Of a DNA stretch of 7,138 nucleotides, positions 4,908-7,138 are shown one piece after another. Made by a program: the position numbers and the translations under genes. Each line of letters starts with the position of its first letter. Positions within the stretch are counted from its first letter, which is position 1. Below the pieces are notes generated by a model. The model ran no database searches and was not told the origin of the DNA. It saw only the letters and a list, made by a program, of their open reading frames with translations. Source of the stretch: Candidatus Magasanikiibacteriota bacterium (GTDB lineage: Bacteria > Patescibacteriota > Patescibacteriia > Magasanikbacterales > 2-02-FULL-50-9b); contig JAPLWO010000052.1 in assembly GCA_026396555.1 (NCBI GenBank), forward strand, positions 1 to 7,138, in the 5' to 3' direction.

Positions 4908-5117
4908 CTGCTTAGAACCACATTTACACAGGTCATACACAGCTGAAAGTGTGAATATAATCTGCAAAACAATGAAAATCGAGTCGTGCAGATGTAAACT
5001 GTACAATTCAAGGAAAATTCCGCCCAAAATATACAGAACGTCCTGTTTTTTGCGGTTCTTAAGCAGGAGTGCGATCGAAATCAAAATGAGGCCTAAAGCG
5101 CCGATCATTTTAAACAT
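4890..5117 (-). CDS. Small membrane protein, 75 aa, unknown function
   Basis: The product MFKMIGALGLILISIALLLKNRKKQDVL has a hydrophobic helix at about 3-19, then a basic turn KNRKK (20-24). A second hydrophobic segment lies at about 27-38 (VLYILGGIFLELYS) and a third at about 45-63 (DSIFIVLQIIFTLSAVYDL). It ends in a polar tail with two cysteines (C64, C66) and KQLTKNR. The layout of helix, KNRKKQD, YILGG and FIVLQIIFTLxAxYDL resembles small membrane proteins I associate with candidate-phyla genomes, but no function is known to me. The start is uncertain: ATGs at 5129, 5117 and 5108 are in frame. I prefer 5117, with a weak GAGA 6 nt upstream. The frame is open further upstream (to 5345), but that part is not hydrophobic and overlaps the opposite gene. 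It is divergent from the alpha/beta hydrolase. Confidence 0.72.
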   Translation of the reverse strand: MFKMIGALGLILISIALLLKNRKKQDVLYILGGIFLELYSLHLHDSIFIVLQIIFTLSAVYDLCKCGSKQLTKNR

Positions 5118-5146
5118 GAAAAATCTCATATAATATGGGTGGCTAA

Positions 5147-5155
5147 AGTATAGCA
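5147..5155 (-). promoter_or_regulatory. Extended -10 promoter of the small membrane protein gene
   Basis: TATACT (5147-5152, 5/6 match) is directly preceded by TGC (5153-5155). The -35 position, 17 nt upstream, is poor (TAATCA, 3/6), which an extended -10 can tolerate. The expected start near 5140 leaves a leader of roughly 10-23 nt depending on which ATG is used. Confidence 0.5.
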
Positions 5156-5168
5156 TACAAGCGTTTTT

Positions 5169-5197
5169 TTGATTAAACTGCCTAAAGCGAGTATGGT
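5169..5197 (+). promoter_or_regulatory. Possible promoter of the alpha/beta hydrolase-TspO operon
   Basis: TTGATT (5169-5174, 4/6 match) is followed after 17 nt by TATGGT (5192-5197, 4/6 match). The expected start is at about 5204, the A of the ATG, consistent with the absence of a Shine-Dalgarno site. The -10 overlaps a perfect inverted repeat, ATGGT-TAT-ACCAT (5193-5205), which could be an operator. Confidence 0.4.
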
Positions 5198-5203
5198 TAT
5201 ACC

Positions 5204-5980
5204 ATGCATTTCGAGAAAAAGTATTTCCAAGAACATGGCGCACAGCTTCGCTATTTTCAGGCTGGCGCGGGACGGCCCATCCTTTTTTTGCATGGCGGCG
5301 GCGCAAAAGCAATGTCCTACAAGAAAATTTTAAAGTTGCTCGCAAAAAACTACCAGGTTATTGCACCAGATTTACCCTGTTTTGGAAAATCAAGTTGTCC
5401 AGACAGTTTTTCAACGTATTCTGATATTTTAGTGAGTTTTGTCGCATCGTTACCATTTGAAAAAATCGCGGTTGTCGGGCATTCAATGGGTGGTGCGGTC
5501 GGGCTACAACTCGCGGCATCGAGCAAAAAAATCTCGCATTTAGTCATTGTTGATTCCGCCGGAGTTGCGCTCAAAATTTCTCGTGGTGAATTTTTATACA
5601 ACTTTTTCATCAAAAAAACATTTCGAGATTTGTGGGATTATAAGAATCCGCGACTTTTTTTCCGTGGCGTGAGAACTTTTTTTGAAAATGTTTTCAGTCG
5701 CTTACCCGAATTTGAAACTGCGGCAAGTATCGTTGAAAAGTTTTTGACTAGCAATTTCCAGCATTTCGACAAGATCTCAGCAGAAACACTGATTATCTGG
5801 GGCGAACAGGACGAAATATTTCCTGTCGAATTTGCGCGCACCATGCAAAGAAACATAGAGAGGTCGGAACTACAGTTAGTAGACGGAAATCACGACTGGT
5901 GCGCATTTCGAGTTAAGAGGTTTGTAAGGATTGTTGAGGGATGGATAAAAATGCATGACGTAAACTTAAATAATCTATGA
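5204..5980 (+). CDS. Alpha/beta-fold hydrolase
   Basis: This 258-aa protein has full-length alpha/beta hydrolase features. LFLHGGG (27-33) forms the oxyanion-hole strand and loop, APDLPCFGKSS (54-64) is the usual DxxGxGxS region, and GHSMGG (92-97) is the nucleophile elbow with S94. A helical cap lies at about 125-190. D203 in WGEQDEIFP and H230 in DGNHDW complete a Ser-Asp-His triad. It should be a cytoplasmic serine hydrolase acting on an ester, amide or similar bond; the substrate is not predictable from sequence. The usual FGxS after the second strand is intact, so the enzyme looks active. The cap is rich in Phe and Lys. No signal peptide or Shine-Dalgarno is visible at the ATG at 5204. 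It overlaps the TspO gene by 4 nt (ATGA), so the two are co-translated. It is divergent from the small membrane protein gene across an 86-nt gap. Confidence 0.93.
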   Translation: MHFEKKYFQEHGAQLRYFQAGAGRPILFLHGGGAKAMSYKKILKLLAKNYQVIAPDLPCFGKSSCPDSFSTYSDILVSFVASLPFEKIAVVGHSMGGAVGLQLAASSKKISHLVIVDSAGVALKISRGEFLYNFFIKKTFRDLWDYKNPRLFFRGVRTFFENVFSRLPEFETAASIVEKFLTSNFQHFDKISAETLIIWGEQDEIFPVEFARTMQRNIERSELQLVDGNHDWCAFRVKRFVRIVEGWIKMHDVNLNNL

Positions 5981-6384
5981 ATACCTACAACTGGTACGCA
6001 GAACTTATAAAACCGAGATGGGCGCCGCCCAGTTGGCTTTTTGGACCTGTATGGACCGTTTTGTACGCGATCATTGCAGTCTCTTTTGGTGCGGTATTTT
6101 ATAATGCGTATAAAGGCAAACTTTCTTGGGTGGTAACGCTCCCATTTGTGCTGAACCTTATTTTTAATTTTGCTTTTACTCCAATTGAGTTTGGGTTGAA
6201 AAATAATCTGTTAGCGTCCGTTGATGTTCTACTTGTTGTGGGTACACTTATGTGGGCGCTCGCGGGACTCTGGCAAGCTGCGCCTCAATTGCGCTGGGTT
6301 GTGTATGCCAATATTCCATATCTGTTGTGGGGAACATTCGCTACATGTCTGCAACTTACAGTTACATACCTCAATTACAAATAA
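5977..6384 (+). CDS. Short TspO/MBR-family (tryptophan-rich sensory) protein
   Basis: This 135-aa integral membrane protein carries the TspO signature WYAELIKPRWAPP (6-18) followed by SWLFGPVWTVLY (19-30). Later come NLIFNFAFTPIEFGLKN (60-76) and WVVYANIPYLLWGTFATCLQ (107-126). TspO proteins bind porphyrins and other hydrophobic ligands and act in stress and tetrapyrrole responses; the ligand here is unknown. Usual family members have five helices and about 150-160 residues. This one starts directly at the WYxxLxKPxWxPP loop, so the first helix is missing and four remain (about 19-42, 50-70, 78-98, 105-131). A stop codon two codons upstream rules out a longer start. I recall similarly short versions from candidate-phyla genomes, so it is probably intact, not decayed. 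The ATGA overlap with the hydrolase couples their translation. Confidence 0.92.
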   Translation: MNTYNWYAELIKPRWAPPSWLFGPVWTVLYAIIAVSFGAVFYNAYKGKLSWVVTLPFVLNLIFNFAFTPIEFGLKNNLLASVDVLLVVGTLMWALAGLWQAAPQLRWVVYANIPYLLWGTFATCLQLTVTYLNYK

Positions 6385-6461
6385 TCCGCTGAGGGATGGC
6401 TAAAAGAGCATAAATACTAGGATTTGAACCCAAACAATGCGTTCGTGCGTATTACTTATAT
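6385..6461. other. Intergenic gap between the TspO gene and the secreted protein gene
   Basis: This 77-nt gap has no convincing promoter or terminator, so read-through from the hydrolase-TspO operon is possible. AATGCG-TTCGTG-CGTATT (6436-6453) can form a six-pair RNA stem with one G.U pair, ending 8 nt before the next ATG. A tRNA T-arm-like motif occurs on the minus strand (6417-6433), but no whole tRNA can be built around it. Confidence 0.4.
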
Positions 6462-7106
6462 ATGCCAAAGTCTGCACTTTTTTTTGCGCTCTTTCTTGCG
6501 TTCTTAGCGCCTATTCCGACGTTCGCGATCACCACGTCAAAAGCGGAAGGAGTCGATCGCACGGTTGCAGCCAAGGCTGAGAGCTGGTCGGGCCTTATAA
6601 TTGGAATTAACGAGGGAGAAAAAAGTTTAGTAATTACCGAGGCGCCGAAGCTCGATCATATTAGCGCATATGCACAGCGAAGTATTTTAGTGAATTCTAG
6701 TACAACTTTGGTTAAAAATAATGCGCGAGTTTCGTTTGATGCATTTGATATTGGCGAAAAAGTTGTGGTGACCGGAATATACAATGCGGGAAAACGAATT
6801 ATTACGGCACGAAGTGTGACAACGGGGAAAAATATTGCATCGGTTGCTACAAAAATTTCAAATTCAAGTGTTACGAATGCAAATGACGGCCTCACACAAA
6901 ATTTACATGTAGGAAGTCGCGGTGCTGATGTCGTTCGATTACAAAATTACTTAGTTAGTAAAGGATTTTTAAAAATTCCCGCAGGAACTGCATACGGATT
7001 ATACGGCGCAGCAACAAAAAAGGCTGTGCAGACGTACCAAAAGTCAGTTGGATTGCCGATTACAGGAGGCGTCGGACCGATGACACGGGCGAAAATAAAT
7101 GGGTAG
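6462..7106 (+). CDS. Exported protein with a C-terminal peptidoglycan-binding domain
   Basis: This 214-aa protein begins with a signal peptide (1-22): MPKS, a hydrophobic core ALFFALFLAFLAPI, then TFA before ITT, a good signal peptidase I site. The middle domain (about 38-125) is beta-rich, SGLIIGINEGEKSLVI ... SSTTLVKN ... FDIGEKVVVTG ... KRIITARSV, resembling the OB-like DUF5666 repeat found in secreted candidate-phyla proteins. A Ser/Asn/Thr linker follows (125-145). The C-terminal part (146-213) is a PG_binding_1 module: LHVGSRGADVVRLQNYLVSKGFL, then YGLYGAATKKAVQTYQKSVGLP, then GVGPMTRAKING. The protein is thus expected to be secreted and held on the cell wall; no catalytic domain is present. 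No Shine-Dalgarno is evident before the ATG at 6462, but the signal peptide begins exactly there. The DUF5666 assignment is less sure than the signal peptide and wall-binding module. Confidence 0.88.
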   Translation: MPKSALFFALFLAFLAPIPTFAITTSKAEGVDRTVAAKAESWSGLIIGINEGEKSLVITEAPKLDHISAYAQRSILVNSSTTLVKNNARVSFDAFDIGEKVVVTGIYNAGKRIITARSVTTGKNIASVATKISNSSVTNANDGLTQNLHVGSRGADVVRLQNYLVSKGFLKIPAGTAYGLYGAATKKAVQTYQKSVGLPITGGVGPMTRAKING

Positions 7107-7108
7107 CA

Positions 7109-7120
7109 GATGAATTCATC
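7109..7120. repeat. Perfect 12-nt palindrome after the secreted protein gene
   Basis: GATGAATTCATC is fully self-complementary with no spacer. It starts 3 nt after the TAG stop. It is followed by an A-tract, not a T-tract, so it is not a plus-strand terminator. It also contains the ATG of the possible next gene. Confidence 0.4.
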
Positions 7121-7138
7121 AAAAAACAAATTTAACTG
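7110..7138 (+). CDS. Possible start of the next gene (partial)
   Basis: An ATG 4 nt after the preceding stop opens a frame, MNSSKNKFN, that stays open to the window edge. Only nine whole codons are visible and no Shine-Dalgarno is clear, so this may be chance. The close spacing would fit translational coupling to the secreted protein gene. Confidence 0.22.

Noticed and set aside
4831..5133. Plus-strand open frame of 100 codons
   Set aside because: It is antisense to the RRM leader and small membrane protein and has no recognisable domain or ribosome site.
5129..5134. Perfect TATAAT on the plus strand upstream of the alpha/beta hydrolase
   Set aside because: No -35-like hexamer lies at 16-18 nt (CATTTT at 17 nt) and there is no TGn extension. 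It overlaps the start of the minus-strand small protein gene.
6417..6433. Minus-strand tRNA T-arm-like motif (stem UUGGG/CCUAG around UUCAAAU)
   Set aside because: The arm pairs and keeps the T-loop pattern, but no matching acceptor strand, D-arm or anticodon arm is found at the right distances and no CCA follows. At most it is a fragment or chance.
7109..7130. Terminator for the secreted-protein gene
   Set aside because: The palindrome is followed by A residues, not T, in the direction of transcription.

Overview
The window most likely comes from a candidate-phyla-radiation (Patescibacteria, probably Parcubacteria-like) genome. This is an inference. It rests on the combination of a TrmB-type regulator with a C-terminal sensor-like domain, a short TspO lacking the usual first helix, a very small two- or three-helix membrane protein, an exported protein ending in a peptidoglycan-binding module, a single-RRM glycine-tailed RNA-binding protein, and an O-antigen ligase-like protein next to a flippase. 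Genes are small and tightly packed, and several lack a clear Shine-Dalgarno site. Most promoters I can read have a TTGACA-like box, a 17-nt spacer and a TATAAT-like box.

Layout. Bases 1-1676 (minus) are a surface-polysaccharide unit. A Wzx-type flippase overlaps by ATGA the start of an O-antigen ligase/polymerase-like gene that runs off the left edge. A promoter at 1684-1712 puts the transcript start at or beside the flippase ATG. Bases 1780-2256 (minus) encode an unrecognised 158-aa protein with its own promoter and a leader of about 83 nt holding two small inverted repeats. Bases 2383-3165 (minus) encode a TrmB-family regulator, divergent from a metallo-beta-lactamase-fold hydrolase (3300-4241, plus); their promoters overlap in a 134-nt gap. 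The hydrolase ends in a strong intrinsic terminator.

Bases 4399-4704 (minus) encode an RRM RNA-binding protein. Its predicted promoter (4879-4907) lies about 168 nt upstream of the ATG. The leader contains several inverted repeats, including a 15-bp arm pair with a 47-nt loop ending 7 nt before the start. This is the most interesting item here: it resembles the long structured leaders of cold-shock genes and could be an RNA thermosensor or an autoregulatory site. Bases 4890-5117 (minus) encode a small membrane protein, divergent from an alpha/beta hydrolase (5204-5980, plus) that overlaps a short TspO gene (5977-6384) by ATGA. A secreted peptidoglycan-binding protein follows (6462-7106), and a possible next gene begins at 7110.

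The genes fit an envelope-centred region (polysaccharide export, membrane sensor, cell-wall-binding protein) interspersed with regulators. The two genes at 1780-2256 and 3300-4241 have visibly more G/C-ending codons than their neighbours. No gene-free stretch exceeds 300 bases. I see no rRNA, complete tRNA, CRISPR array or insertion sequence.
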